This document shows positions 21,233 through 30,257 of a stretch of DNA of 64,000 nt, one piece after another. The translations under genes and the position numbers were made by a program. The stretch covers positions 715,001 through 779,000 of the forward strand of contig NC_015291.1 of NCBI RefSeq assembly GCF_000253155.1, in the 5' to 3' direction. Under the pieces are notes generated by a model. It did not search any database and had not been told where the DNA came from. It was given only the letters and a program-made list of their open reading frames with translations. This stretch comes from Streptococcus oralis Uo5. GTDB taxonomy: Bacteria > Bacillota > Bacilli > Lactobacillales > Streptococcaceae. Each line of letters starts with the position of its first letter. Position 1 is the stretch's first letter.

Positions 21233-22069
21233 ATGAGTGATTTGAAAGCGATTCAGGCTCGTAGTCTGGAAATGGCTGAATATTTCGTCGCATTTTGTAA
21301 AGAACATGATTTGTTGTGCTATCTCTGTGGCGGAGGGGCTATTGGTGCCCTTCGGAACAATGGCTTCATTCCTTGGGATGATGATTTAGACTTTTTCATG
21401 CCGCGTAAGGACTATGAAAAATTAGCAGAGCTGTGGCCACGTTATGCAGATGAGCGTTATTTCTTGTCAAAGAGTAACAAAGATTTTGTAGACCGTAACC
21501 TTTTTATTACCATTCGTGATAAGGAAACTACTTGTATCAAGCCTTATCAGAAGGATTTGGATTTACCACACGGTTTGGCCTTGGATGTTTTACCTTTAGA
21601 TTATTATCCTAAAAATCCAGCTGAGCGTAAGAAACAAGTTCGTTGGGCCCTGATTTATTCACTCTTTTGTGCGCAAACTATCCCAGAAAAGCATGGTGCA
21701 GTCATGAAATGGGGAAGTCGTATTTTACTAGGTTTAACTCCAAAATCTCTACGTTATCACATTTGGAAAAAAGCTGAAAAAGAAATGACCAAGTATGGTC
21801 TGGCTGAGAGCGATGGAATCACGGAATTATGCTCGGGTCCTGGCTACATGCGAAACAAATACCCAATCGCATCCTTTGAAGACAATCTTTTCTTACCATT
21901 TGAAGGAACAGAGATGCCCATACCAGTTGGCTATGATGCCTATCTCAGCACTGCTTTTGGGGATTATATGACACCGCCGCCAGCGGACAAGCAAGTACCG
22001 CATCATGACGCCATTATAGCAGACATGGACAAGAGCTACACAGAGTACAAGGGAGAATATGGAGCATGA
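21233..22069 (+). CDS. LicD family phosphotransferase
   Basis: 278 residues, soluble. LicD enzymes transfer phosphocholine or similar groups from CDP-linked donors to sugars of teichoic acid or capsule. The family core is clear: a Cys/Gly-rich LCYLCGGGAIGALRNNG, then FIPWDDDLDFFMPRKDY with the metal-binding DDDLD (about residues 50-54), and LPHGLALDVLPLDYYP. AAGAGGAGAG precedes the ATG. It overlaps the glycosyltransferase by a few bases. Its position after psr resembles the pneumococcal lic3 locus (licD3), from memory. Which group it transfers cannot be read from the sequence. Confidence 0.88.
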   Translation: MSDLKAIQARSLEMAEYFVAFCKEHDLLCYLCGGGAIGALRNNGFIPWDDDLDFFMPRKDYEKLAELWPRYADERYFLSKSNKDFVDRNLFITIRDKETTCIKPYQKDLDLPHGLALDVLPLDYYPKNPAERKKQVRWALIYSLFCAQTIPEKHGAVMKWGSRILLGLTPKSLRYHIWKKAEKEMTKYGLAESDGITELCSGPGYMRNKYPIASFEDNLFLPFEGTEMPIPVGYDAYLSTAFGDYMTPPPADKQVPHHDAIIADMDKSYTEYKGEYGA

Positions 22070-23034
22070 TGGGAGAAAAAATAAGCGTTGTCGTTCCGGT
22101 CTACAATGTAGAAGCCTATCTGGAGAAGTGTGTCGAATCCATTTTAGAACAGACCTATACCAACTTGGAAATTCTTCTTGTCAATGATGGTTCGACGGAT
22201 AATAGTGGAGAACTGTGTGATCAATTAGCTCAAAGAGATCAACGGATTCGTGTCATTCACAAGGAAAACGGTGGCTTGTCTGATGCTCGAAATAGAGGGA
22301 TTGAAGAGGCAAGTTCTGATTTGATCGGTTTTATCGATAGTGATGACTACATTGACGAAGATATGTATGAGACTCTTTACCGCCAAATGCTAGAATCCGA
22401 TGCTGATCTTTCTATGTGTGGACATTATGATGTTTATCACCAAATTCCAGAAAAGCAAGTTGCAGCGATTCAGACTTGGGAATTAACTCCCCAAGAGGCC
22501 ATTAAAATGGTCATGGAAGCTAAAATCCTCTCGGTCACAGCTGTCAACAAACTTTATAAAAAAGAACTCTTTGAACAACTACGATTTGAAATTGGTAAAA
22601 TAGCAGAAGATGCCTTTATTATGATTGCCTTGATTCATCAATGTCGCAGGATTGTTGCAACAAATGAAAAAAAATACTATTATGTTCACCGTGAAAATAG
22701 TATCACGACTCAAAAATTCTCCTTGAAATTTTTAAACGTTATTGAGGCTTATGAGCAAAACGCAAATATTATCAGAGAGAATTATCCTGAACTAGCAGAT
22801 GTTGCAACCATGCGTTTAAACTGGGCTTACTTCTATGTATTGGATAGGCTCTTGATTGATGCAGATTTTAAGGATAAGGCCTTAGAAGACCGTTTGATTG
22901 CCTATCTAAAGAAAAACACAAAGTACATTCTTTCAGATAGTCGTTTTACAAGAGCAAGAAAAGTGAGTTTCTTAGCTTTGTTCTTGAGTCGAAAATTGTA
23001 TACGAAAATCTTGCTTACACAAACTAAGCGTTAG
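22066..23034 (+). CDS. Family 2 glycosyltransferase
   Basis: 322 residues. GT-A fold motifs are clear: VVVPVYNVEAYLEKCVESIL, LVNDGSTDNSGE, a GLSDARNRGIE segment, and the metal-binding FIDSDDYI (about residues 87-94). No membrane segments, so it works at the cytoplasmic face. It probably adds a sugar to the lipid-linked repeat of the teichoic acid-like polymer. Two ATG codons are possible, at 22066 (overlapping the licD stop) and 22069; both have GGAG-like sequence upstream. It is followed by the polymerase fusion eight bases later. Confidence 0.88.
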   Translation: MMGEKISVVVPVYNVEAYLEKCVESILEQTYTNLEILLVNDGSTDNSGELCDQLAQRDQRIRVIHKENGGLSDARNRGIEEASSDLIGFIDSDDYIDEDMYETLYRQMLESDADLSMCGHYDVYHQIPEKQVAAIQTWELTPQEAIKMVMEAKILSVTAVNKLYKKELFEQLRFEIGKIAEDAFIMIALIHQCRRIVATNEKKYYYVHRENSITTQKFSLKFLNVIEAYEQNANIIRENYPELADVATMRLNWAYFYVLDRLLIDADFKDKALEDRLIAYLKKNTKYILSDSRFTRARKVSFLALFLSRKLYTKILLTQTKR

Positions 23035-23042
23035 GAGAAAAA

Positions 23043-25196
23043 ATGATTTCATTTATTGAAAAAAACTATTTTAAAATCAATTTGCTATTTTTATCAGTTA
23101 TATCTTTTTACTGTATGGCAGGCTTGATTGTTCCACTTCAGCCAATCTCGGCCAATAAATTTGTCACTCTTGGCATGACCCTCATGGGTGTTTTGTTGGG
23201 ACTTTATAATTTCTTTATCAAAAAAGTCTATCTGAATGTCCGAAAAATTGAGTATTTGATTCTCTTTTTTCTAATGAATATCCTGACAGCTGCCTTAGTT
23301 GTCAAGTATGGATTTTCAACTAATATAAAGAATTTAGTTGTCTTTTTCATCTATTTCTTTGCACTTTATCCAGCCTTTCAGTCTTTCACAGTGAAAAAAG
23401 CGCGTGCCCTCTTTGATGTATTCTTTTCAGTTATCACTGTTGCAAATACTATAGGTGTATTTGTATCAATTTGGCAATTCTTCATGCTGCAGGGCTACCG
23501 CGTATTGGATTACAAGGGCTTATTGATCCGCCAAGGATTTGTAGAGTCTCGTCTATTTGGGATTCTGGCCAGTCCCAACTATCTCTCTATTATTTCTTTG
23601 ATGGTGATTATTTATTTGTGGATGCGCTTGTCACTCTACAATACAGTCCTTAAAACTCTGGCTATCTCATCAATTCTGCTAAATTTTGCTTATATTGTAC
23701 TGTCAGGTTCAAGGACAACCTATATCTGTTTGGTAGTCGTTGCTTTCTTATATGCTTTGATGACGGCTAACTGGTCTAAAAAAACTAAGTCACTTCTTAC
23801 TGTTCTAGTGACAGTAGGATTGGTATTTGTCGGCTATAATGGTATCAAATATAGTAGCGATATATACTTGAAAGCTCACTCAACTCAAATCCAAAAGAAC
23901 CAAGAAAATGGACAAAATGGAGACAATAATCTTTCTCTTGAGAGAACTGACACAAGTGAAGAGAATATCTCCAATAACCGTTTTGCCATTTGGCAGTCAA
24001 CAGCTTCCTTTATCCCTAGACGTCCTCTGTTTGGATATTCAGGAGGAAACTGGTATGAGTTAGGTAAAGAATATGATGCTTCTGCCTATATCATCAAACA
24101 ACATTATCTTACTCACAACGGCTACCTTGAGTTGTTATTCTATGATGGTATCACAGGTTTTATCCCTATGGCTATCTTTATGCTTTCCTTCATCATTTCA
24201 AGTCTTAAGAAATATAAAAAAGACCTTCAAGAAGGTCGCCACAATCATGAATTGATCACCATTCTGTTGATGACTGTTGTTATTCTCATTTCTAACTTGT
24301 TCTTGAGTTCAACCTTCTATGGAATTTCTCTACAGGGTTGTATCTTGTTTGTGATTTCAGGTTACTATTTTTCTGTTCTCTATAAAAAAAGAGATGGCTA
24401 CAGAAAGCTAGACGAAGCAGAAATCAAAGAAGTTGAACTAGATGTCATGGATTACATCCACAATCTCTGTCAAAAAGAGAACATCAACTATTCACTGGCT
24501 TATGGAACCTTGCTGGGAGCAGTGAGACACAAGGGTTACATTCCTTGGGATGACGATATTGATATCTCTTTGAAACGCGATGAATACGACAAATTGTATC
24601 AAGCTATTTTGCAAGATAATGATCCTGTCTACAAGGTTGTTTCTTGGGAAAATGACGCTCGCTACCCTTACCCATTTTATCGAGTCTATGATGCGCGAAC
24701 TGTCTATGATAACAACTATATCGAAAATGATATTGATTTAGGGATTTGTGTGGATGTTTTCCCATTTGACTATTATGCTGATGTTAACAAGGACATGGTA
24801 AAACTAGATACTTACCGTCGTTTATCAGTCTATACCCTTTATGGCATTCATAATAAGAATGCGAAACTCAAGAATGTTTTCAGATATCTACTTGTCCTTG
24901 TTTTTCGTCTGACTCGTGTCAAAACTTGGAACCAAAAGATGAATACCCTATCAATGCAAGAAAAAGATGGAGACTTCATTGACTACCTCATGGAGAACAA
25001 AAGAGTTTCTACGAAGTTTGACAAGTCCTTCTTGGATACGACGATTGACAGTCCATTTGAAGATAGAGTTTACAAAATTCCTGAGGCCTATCAGCCAATC
25101 CTTTCTGCCATCTACGGAGATGACTTTATGGAAATTCCTCCTCTAGAAAAACGAGTGAAGCATGATGACTTCCTCGCTTATATAAAGGAGGGATAG
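23043..25196 (+). CDS. O-antigen ligase/polymerase-like membrane protein fused to a LicD domain
   Basis: 717 residues, clearly bipartite. Residues about 1-455 form a multi-pass membrane protein (around ten to twelve segments) with a Wzy/O-antigen-ligase-like core: ASPNYLSI, SGSRTTYICL and an extracellular loop (about 275-370) ending HNGYLELLFYDG. Residues about 456-717 are a soluble LicD domain with YGTLLGAVRHKG, YIPWDDDIDISLKRDEY (metal-binding DDDID near residue 505) and GICVDVFPFDYY. In pneumococcus the teichoic acid polymerase TarP is a Wzy-like protein; here the polymerase is joined to its decorating enzyme. There is no stop or frameshift in the junction, so the fusion seems intact. AGGAG precedes the ATG. 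Confidence 0.88.
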   Translation: MISFIEKNYFKINLLFLSVISFYCMAGLIVPLQPISANKFVTLGMTLMGVLLGLYNFFIKKVYLNVRKIEYLILFFLMNILTAALVVKYGFSTNIKNLVVFFIYFFALYPAFQSFTVKKARALFDVFFSVITVANTIGVFVSIWQFFMLQGYRVLDYKGLLIRQGFVESRLFGILASPNYLSIISLMVIIYLWMRLSLYNTVLKTLAISSILLNFAYIVLSGSRTTYICLVVVAFLYALMTANWSKKTKSLLTVLVTVGLVFVGYNGIKYSSDIYLKAHSTQIQKNQENGQNGDNNLSLERTDTSEENISNNRFAIWQSTASFIPRRPLFGYSGGNWYELGKEYDASAYIIKQHYLTHNGYLELLFYDGITGFIPMAIFMLSFIISSLKKYKKDLQEGRHNHELITILLMTVVILISNLFLSSTFYGISLQGCILFVISGYYFSVLYKKRDGYRKLDEAEIKEVELDVMDYIHNLCQKENINYSLAYGTLLGAVRHKGYIPWDDDIDISLKRDEYDKLYQAILQDNDPVYKVVSWENDARYPYPFYRVYDARTVYDNNYIENDIDLGICVDVFPFDYYADVNKDMVKLDTYRRLSVYTLYGIHNKNAKLKNVFRYLLVLVFRLTRVKTWNQKMNTLSMQEKDGDFIDYLMENKRVSTKFDKSFLDTTIDSPFEDRVYKIPEAYQPILSAIYGDDFMEIPPLEKRVKHDDFLAYIKEG

Positions 25197-25199
25197 AAG

Positions 25200-25910
25200 G
25201 TGTTACAATGGTTAAAAAGAAGTTTAGCCAGCCTCTTAGGAGATAAGAAAGACCTGGTTAAAAACCTGCCTATTATCAAGAGTTTAAATAAAAAAGCCAA
25301 TATCGACTTGGATTCAAAGAGAAGCAATTTGCTCAAAGAAAATTTTGAAGATATTCTAAAGGCAATCTATCAATCGAATCTGAAAACCTATGATATCTGG
25401 TTAGACTTTGGGACTTTACTTGGTTTCTACAGGGAAAATGATTTGATTCCGCATGATTTAGATATGGACTTTGGGATTATTATCCCAGACTATGAAGCCT
25501 TTTTAAGGGATGAGAAAGTTCTTTTGGAGAAAGGCTTTGTCAGAACAAAAGAGTTCTATTACAATGATAAGCTTGTAGAATTATCCTATAGTTACAAGGG
25601 TCTCAATGTGGATTTTATTGTCTATGATAAAAAGGAGGATGCCATCTCCTCAGATACTATTTTCTACATGACAAATGCCTTGGGAAATCCTACAAGATAT
25701 GAAGTCTACCACTATGAATTGCCCTTTACAGCACTAACTGAATGCAGTTTTAAAGAGATTCTAGTAAAAGTTCCAGAAAATACAAGAGACTACATCAGTC
25801 ACTTGTATGGGGAGGATTTTGAAATCCCTAACACCCACTACAACTGGAAAGAAAATCCAATTTACAAACAAAAAGATGCTAATTTGGCTAAAGTACTTTT
25901 GAAAAAGTAA
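25200..25910 (+). CDS. Divergent LicD/fukutin-like family protein
   Basis: 236 residues from a GTG at 25200, with AAGGAGGG well placed upstream; no better start is seen. The family core is WLDFGTLLGFYRENDLIPHD followed by LDMDFGI, so the usual WDDDID is replaced by HDLDMD. The second segment YKGLNVDFIVYD is also divergent. Two acidic metal ligands (Asp in LDMD) remain, so it may be active on a different substrate. It resembles the fukutin-related/LicD nucleotidyltransferase fold. It starts three bases after the fusion gene and ends the plus-strand cluster. Function: probable modification of a surface polymer, by context. Confidence 0.75.
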   Translation: MLQWLKRSLASLLGDKKDLVKNLPIIKSLNKKANIDLDSKRSNLLKENFEDILKAIYQSNLKTYDIWLDFGTLLGFYRENDLIPHDLDMDFGIIIPDYEAFLRDEKVLLEKGFVRTKEFYYNDKLVELSYSYKGLNVDFIVYDKKEDAISSDTIFYMTNALGNPTRYEVYHYELPFTALTECSFKEILVKVPENTRDYISHLYGEDFEIPNTHYNWKENPIYKQKDANLAKVLLKK

Positions 25911-26052
25911 ACTTGGAAATACAAGAAAAGAGGGGATGGTGAAGTTCTTCCTTGTTAACTCTAGTCCCTACTCTAGTGTAACAAACAGGATTATCCTTCC
26001 CTCTTTTTGTCTTATAATGACGGAAAGAAGCTAGAAAAGTTGCTACTAGGAT
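25911..26052 (+). other. Non-coding gap after the LicD cluster
   Basis: 142 bases with no open frame of note. There is a possible long-range inverted match (AAAAGAGGGG near 25926 and CCCTCTTTTT near 25999) that might form a poor terminator with a long loop, and a direct repeat CTCTAGT. I see no convincing promoter or repeat element. It borders the choline-binding remnant and may mark a deletion scar. Confidence 0.4.
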
Positions 26053-26435
26053 GAATCTTCCATCCTAGCTTCCGCTATCAAAGAAAGAAGTGGTATTATC
26101 TTGAAAAAGAAAGTGGAACCATGTTGGTCGGTCTTCATACGGTGAATGCTCAGACCTACTATTTTGGTCCGAACGGAGCTATGCAAACAGGTTGGAAACA
26201 GCTTGATGGTAATTGGTACTATTTCCAAGCTGATGGTTCTTTGTTGAAGAACGCAACAACACCTGATGGTTACAAAGTAAACGAAGAAGGTATCTGGAAA
26301 CAGGCTGTTGCTGCTGTAGATAGCGAGGCAGTCAAGCCAGAACAGAAACAAGAAGCTGATTCCTCTATTGTTGAACAACCTAAACAAGATTCAAATCTAG
26401 AAGCCAACGCTTCTGAAAAGAAAGAAAAAGAATAA
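26053..26435 (+). pseudogene. 3' remnant of a choline-binding surface protein
   Basis: The frame after the stop at 26050-26052 begins without a signal peptide and immediately reads a partial choline-binding repeat: KKWYYLEKESGTMLVG, then TYYFGPNGAMQTGWKQLDG and NWYYFQADGSL. It continues with TPDGYKVNEEGIWKQ and an acidic tail ending in KEKE. The aromatic (WYYF, TGW) and glycine (GPNGAM) positions are those of the choline-binding cell-wall repeat, which docks proteins on phosphocholine. About two to three repeats survive; the 5' domain is missing. Only an internal ATG (26121) could start translation and it has no ribosome site, so this looks like a decayed gene. It lies beside the LicD genes, which fits the choline theme. 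Confidence 0.75.
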
Positions 26436-26440
26436 AGAAG

Positions 26441-26482
26441 AAATCCCCTACTGGCAACTAATTTATCAGTAGGGGATTTTTT
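26441..26482 (+). terminator. Terminator after the choline-binding remnant
   Basis: Perfect 12-bp stem (26441-26452 with 26467-26478), 14-base loop, T-run. On the other strand it lies just past the flippase stop, so it may serve both converging genes. Confidence 0.8.
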
Positions 26483-27959
26483 AATTTCGTTTTAATTTAG
26501 CAAGTACAAGGTTCAGTGCATAGTGGAGTGTTTTGTCTTTGGTGATAAAGAGGGTCAAGAGGTAATAGATACCACAAGTTGCTACGGTAGACAGAACCAT
26601 GAGAACCATATTGAAGTTGACCGTATAAGAGTTGATTTGGAAAAGAAATTTAAACGCAAAATAGATAGGGATGAATCCAAGGGATACAATAGTGTAACGT
26701 GTCAGAGTAGCAAAGATTTCTTTCAAATCAATCAGTTGGTGTTTCTGGATAAAGCGTATTTCCAGGAGAACGACGATAGTCTCCGCAAGAATGGTCGTAG
26801 CGATATAGTACTCTGGTGCGAAAATATTATTGAAATACAAGAGGCAGTTGAAGAGAATATTGGCTCCGCCACCAAGGAAGTAGAAGGCTGTTAAGCGATT
26901 TTCGTGGTCATTGATAAAGATAATTTGTTTACCAAGAATCAATTCGATAGCCCAGATGATGGTACGAAATGCAAAGACACTAGTCACGATTCCAGCTTCG
27001 AGGTATTTTTCAGAAGAGTAGATAACTGCCGCGTAGTTCCCTAATACCATAATCCCAATACTGGTTGGAACGATGAGGAAGTAGAAGAGAGCAGCTCCTT
27101 GATTCAGAAGATTTTTATAAGAATTGTAGTCTTTCTTACCGAGGTAGTAGCCGAGTCGTGGAATGCTAACGTTGATAGCTCCACTCAAGACACTAGCAAT
27201 CAACATAACGATGCTAGAAGCAATGGTGTAATAAGAAATGTAGTTTTCATCTGGTCCCTTGGTGATAAACATTCTATCAAGCAAGGTATAGAGCATGTTA
27301 GCGTTCGCTAAGAGTAGCATGGTCAAGAGCGGTTTAGATGCTTTGACTAATTCAACAAGACCGATCTTAACAAAGGAAACTTCTCTCTTAATCCAAAGAA
27401 AACTGAGCAGGTAGTTGAAGATAGTGGTTGCTGTCATAACGATAGCATAAGGAACGATATCATCTGCCGTTTTAACAAAGGTGAAGATAGCGACCAGCAT
27501 GGCAATCCGGATGATCAATGTCTTATAGAGGATGAAGGAATAATTTTCATACGCTTCGTTCATCCATTCGATATTGAGAAATTGGAAGAGTGCTTGGGCC
27601 CCTAGGATGTAGTACAGGACTTTCAGATTCTCAATGCTGGTGTCAAAGAAGATAATGAGGAAGTAGATACCTGTCGTCAGGAGAGAGGTGAAAACCGAGA
27701 TATAAAACAACTTAGAAAAGACGTAGTTGATTTTATTCTTGTCATCCTTGACCTTACTGATAGCTCGAATCCCGTAGTTGTATATTCCAAAGGCAGCTAG
27801 TGGAATAACGAAACTTGCCCAGGTATTGGCTGTATTGAAATAACCGTAATTGGATTTGCTGAGAATCCGCGTCAGATAAGGATTGGTTATCAGTGGAAAA
27901 ACGATATTGAGAATATTGACCAGCAAGCTGGCTAAGGCATTTACTTTTATATTTTTCAT
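26481..27959 (-). CDS. Polysaccharide/teichoic acid flippase (MOP superfamily, TacF/Wzx-like)
   Basis: 492 residues with about twelve to fourteen hydrophobic segments. The N-terminus (KVNALASLLVNILNIVFPLITNPYLTRILSKSNYGYFNTA) follows the Wzx/TacF pattern, including the conserved YLTRILS and YGYF. Such proteins flip undecaprenyl-linked repeat units across the membrane. It is oriented opposite to the polymerase cluster, 500 bases away. Pneumococcal TacF sits in lic2; this looks like a separate paralogue. The start is supported by position and Met-Lys-Asn, though the ribosome site is weak. The natural partner is the adjacent polymerase, an inference. Confidence 0.85.
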   Translation of the reverse strand: MKNIKVNALASLLVNILNIVFPLITNPYLTRILSKSNYGYFNTANTWASFVIPLAAFGIYNYGIRAISKVKDDKNKINYVFSKLFYISVFTSLLTTGIYFLIIFFDTSIENLKVLYYILGAQALFQFLNIEWMNEAYENYSFILYKTLIIRIAMLVAIFTFVKTADDIVPYAIVMTATTIFNYLLSFLWIKREVSFVKIGLVELVKASKPLLTMLLLANANMLYTLLDRMFITKGPDENYISYYTIASSIVMLIASVLSGAINVSIPRLGYYLGKKDYNSYKNLLNQGAALFYFLIVPTSIGIMVLGNYAAVIYSSEKYLEAGIVTSVFAFRTIIWAIELILGKQIIFINDHENRLTAFYFLGGGANILFNCLLYFNNIFAPEYYIATTILAETIVVLLEIRFIQKHQLIDLKEIFATLTRYTIVSLGFIPIYFAFKFLFQINSYTVNFNMVLMVLSTVATCGIYYLLTLFITKDKTLHYALNLVLAKLKRN

Positions 27960-28022
27960 TGAACTTTCTTTCTTAAATCTAAAATCATATCTAGTATTAT
28001 ATCACATTCTCGCTTCATTCTT

Positions 28023-28051
28023 TTGATAAAATCGTAAAAATCTAGTATAAT
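28023..28051 (+). promoter_or_regulatory. Promoter of mecA
   Basis: TTGATA at 28023-28028, 17-base spacer, TATAAT at 28046-28051; transcription starts close to the mecA ribosome site. Confidence 0.75.
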
Positions 28052-28081
28052 AGATAGACTGAAAGTATGAGGTTACTAGAT

Positions 28082-28822
28082 ATGAAGATGAAACAAATTA
28101 GTGATACAACACTGAAAATCACGATGACTTTAGATGATTTGATGGATCGGGGAATGGAGATTGCAGACTTTCTCGTTCCTCAGGAAAAAACCGAAGAGTT
28201 TTTCTATGCTATTTTAGATGAGTTAGAGATGCCAGACAATTTCTTGGATAGTGGCATGCTGAGTTTCCGCGTGACGCCAAAACCTGATAAGGTCGACGTC
28301 TTTGTGACCAAGTCCAAGATTGACCAAAATTTGGATTTTGAAGATTTGGCGGATCTACCAGACATGGAAGAATTAGCCCAAATGTCGCCGGATGAATTTC
28401 TCAAAACCTTGGAAAAGAGCATTGCAGATAAAACCAAGGACGATATTGAGGCCATCCAATCTCTAGAGCAGGTCGAAGCAAAGGAAGAAGAGCAAGAGCA
28501 GGCAGACAAGGAGACTGAGAATAAGAAAGAACCTTACATCTACTACATCCTTTCTTTTGCGAAGTTAGCTGACTTGGTTTCTTTTGCAAAGACGGTTAAC
28601 TACCAGATGGAAACATCTGAACTCTATAAGATGAATGGACACTACTATTTGACAATCTTAGTCGATGTGGAAAATCATCCAAGTCCATATCCGGCTTGGC
28701 TCTTGGCTCGTATGCGTGAATTTGCAGATGATAGTGACATCAGTCGTTCAGTTTTGCAAGAGTATGGGCAAATCTTGATCAATCACGATGCAGTTCTTAA
28801 TTTGCAAAAGATTCATTCATAA
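28082..28822 (+). CDS. mecA: Adaptor protein MecA
   Basis: 246 residues from the ATG at 28082; the ATG at 28067 is rejected because GAGG (28069-28072) lies correctly before 28082 and MKMKQISDTTLKI is the family opening. MecA delivers substrates such as ComX/ComW (streptococci) to ClpC for degradation. The N-terminal domain (about 1-80) binds substrate; a Glu/Gln-rich acidic linker (about 100-155) with VEAKEEEQEQ leads to the C-terminal ClpC-binding domain (about 158-246). Single-gene unit with its own promoter and terminator. Confidence 0.93.
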   Translation: MKMKQISDTTLKITMTLDDLMDRGMEIADFLVPQEKTEEFFYAILDELEMPDNFLDSGMLSFRVTPKPDKVDVFVTKSKIDQNLDFEDLADLPDMEELAQMSPDEFLKTLEKSIADKTKDDIEAIQSLEQVEAKEEEQEQADKETENKKEPYIYYILSFAKLADLVSFAKTVNYQMETSELYKMNGHYYLTILVDVENHPSPYPAWLLARMREFADDSDISRSVLQEYGQILINHDAVLNLQKIHS

Positions 28823-28850
28823 TTTTTAAAATCAATTTTCATTTATCAAG

Positions 28851-28877
28851 AAAGACGAATCATGGGATTCGTTTTTT
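28851..28877 (+). terminator. Terminator of mecA
   Basis: Stem ACGAATC/GATTCGT (28855-28861 with 28866-28872), four-base loop, then TTTTTT. Confidence 0.75.
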
Positions 28878-28969
28878 CTTTACTAGACTGAAATAGTGAT
28901 TTACTATAATAGGAATTTTCATAAAATTCTGTTATAATGGCTATATCAGAAAATTTCTAGGAGACAAAC

Positions 28970-30256
28970 ATGACAGTTAAAATTGCTTTACTTGGATTTG
29001 GTACCGTTGCAAGTGGCGTGCCTTTCCTCCTAAAGGAAAATGGAGAAAAAATCATCCAATCAGCTCATTCTGAGATTGAAGTAGCCAAGGTATTGGTCAA
29101 GGATGAAGATGAAAAGAATCGCTTGCTTGCAGCAGGGAATGACTTTAACTTTGTGACCAATGTAGATGATATTTTAGCAGACAAAGATGTTACCATTGTA
29201 GTGGAATTGATGGGGCGTATCGAACCAGCTAAGACCTTTATCACTCGTGCCTTAGAAGCTGGGAAACACGTTGTTACTGCTAACAAGGACCTTTTGGCTG
29301 TCCATGGTACAGAATTGTTAGAAATCGCTAAAGAGCATAATGTAGCACTTTACTACGAAGCGGCAGTAGCTGGTGGGATTCCAATTCTTCGTACTTTGGC
29401 AAATTCATTAGCTTCTGACAAAATTACGCGCGTTCTTGGTGTCGTTAACGGAACTTCCAACTTCATGATGACCAAGATGGTCGAAGAAGGCTGGTCTTAC
29501 GATGATGCTCTGGCTGAAGCACAAAGATTAGGTTTTGCAGAAAGCGATCCTACAAATGACGTGGATGGGATTGACGCAGCCTACAAGATGGTGATTTTGA
29601 GCCAGTTTGCTTTTGGTATGAAGGTTGCCTTTGACGATGTAGCCCACAAGGGAATCCGTAACATCACACCAGAAGACGTAGCTGTAGCTCAAGACTTGGG
29701 CTATGTAGTGAAATTGGTTGGTTCTATCGAGGAAACTCCTTCAGGTATTGCTGCAGAAGTGACTCCAACCTTCCTACCTAAAGCACATCCACTTGCCAGT
29801 GTGAATGGGGTAATGAACGCAGTCTTTGTAGAATCTATCGGTATTGGTGAATCTATGTATTACGGACCAGGTGCGGGTCAAAAACCAACTGCAACAAGTG
29901 TTGTAGCGGACATTGTCCGTATCGTTCGTCGCTTGAATGATGGTACTATTGGTAAAGACTTCAACGAATATAGCCGTGACTTGGTCTTGGCTAATCCAGA
30001 AGATGTCAAAGCTAATTACTACTTCTCAATCTTGGCTCCAGACTCAAAAGGTCAGGTCTTGAAATTGGCTGAGATTTTCAACGCTCAAGATATTTCCTTC
30101 AAGCAAATCCTCCAAGATGGCAAAGAGGGTGACAAGGCGCGTGTCGTCATTATTACACATAAGATCAATAAAGCACAACTTGAGAATGTTTCAGCTGAGT
30201 TGGCCAAAGCTTCAGAATTTGACCTCTTGAATACCTTCAAGGTGTTAGGAGAATAG
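28970..30256 (+). CDS. hom: Homoserine dehydrogenase
   Basis: 428 residues. Reduces aspartate semialdehyde to homoserine for threonine and methionine. The NAD(P)-binding GFGTVASGV is at residues 8-16, followed by [11 protein letters not shown] and [12 protein letters not shown], and the catalytic substrate-binding segment [13 protein letters not shown]-terminal ACT domain (about 350-428) suggests feedback control. AGGAG precedes the ATG and thrB starts two bases after the stop. Confidence 0.96.
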   Translation: MTVKIALLGFGTVASGVPFLLKENGEKIIQSAHSEIEVAKVLVKDEDEKNRLLAAGNDFNFVTNVDDILADKDVTIVVELMGRIEPAKTFITRALEAGKHVVTANKDLLAVHGTELLEIAKEHNVALYYEAAVAGGIPILRTLANSLASDKITRVLGVVNGTSNFMMTKMVEEGWSYDDALAEAQRLGFAESDPTNDVDGIDAAYKMVILSQFAFGMKVAFDDVAHKGIRNITPEDVAVAQDLGYVVKLVGSIEETPSGIAAEVTPTFLPKAHPLASVNGVMNAVFVESIGIGESMYYGPGAGQKPTATSVVADIVRIVRRLNDGTIGKDFNEYSRDLVLANPEDVKANYYFSILAPDSKGQVLKLAEIFNAQDISFKQILQDGKEGDKARVVIITHKINKAQLENVSAELAKASEFDLLNTFKVLGE

Positions 30257-30257
30257 G

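Noticed and set aside
26521-26894. Plus-strand 123-residue frame opposite the flippase
   Set aside because: It is antisense to a convincing membrane protein and shows no domain pattern or ribosome site.
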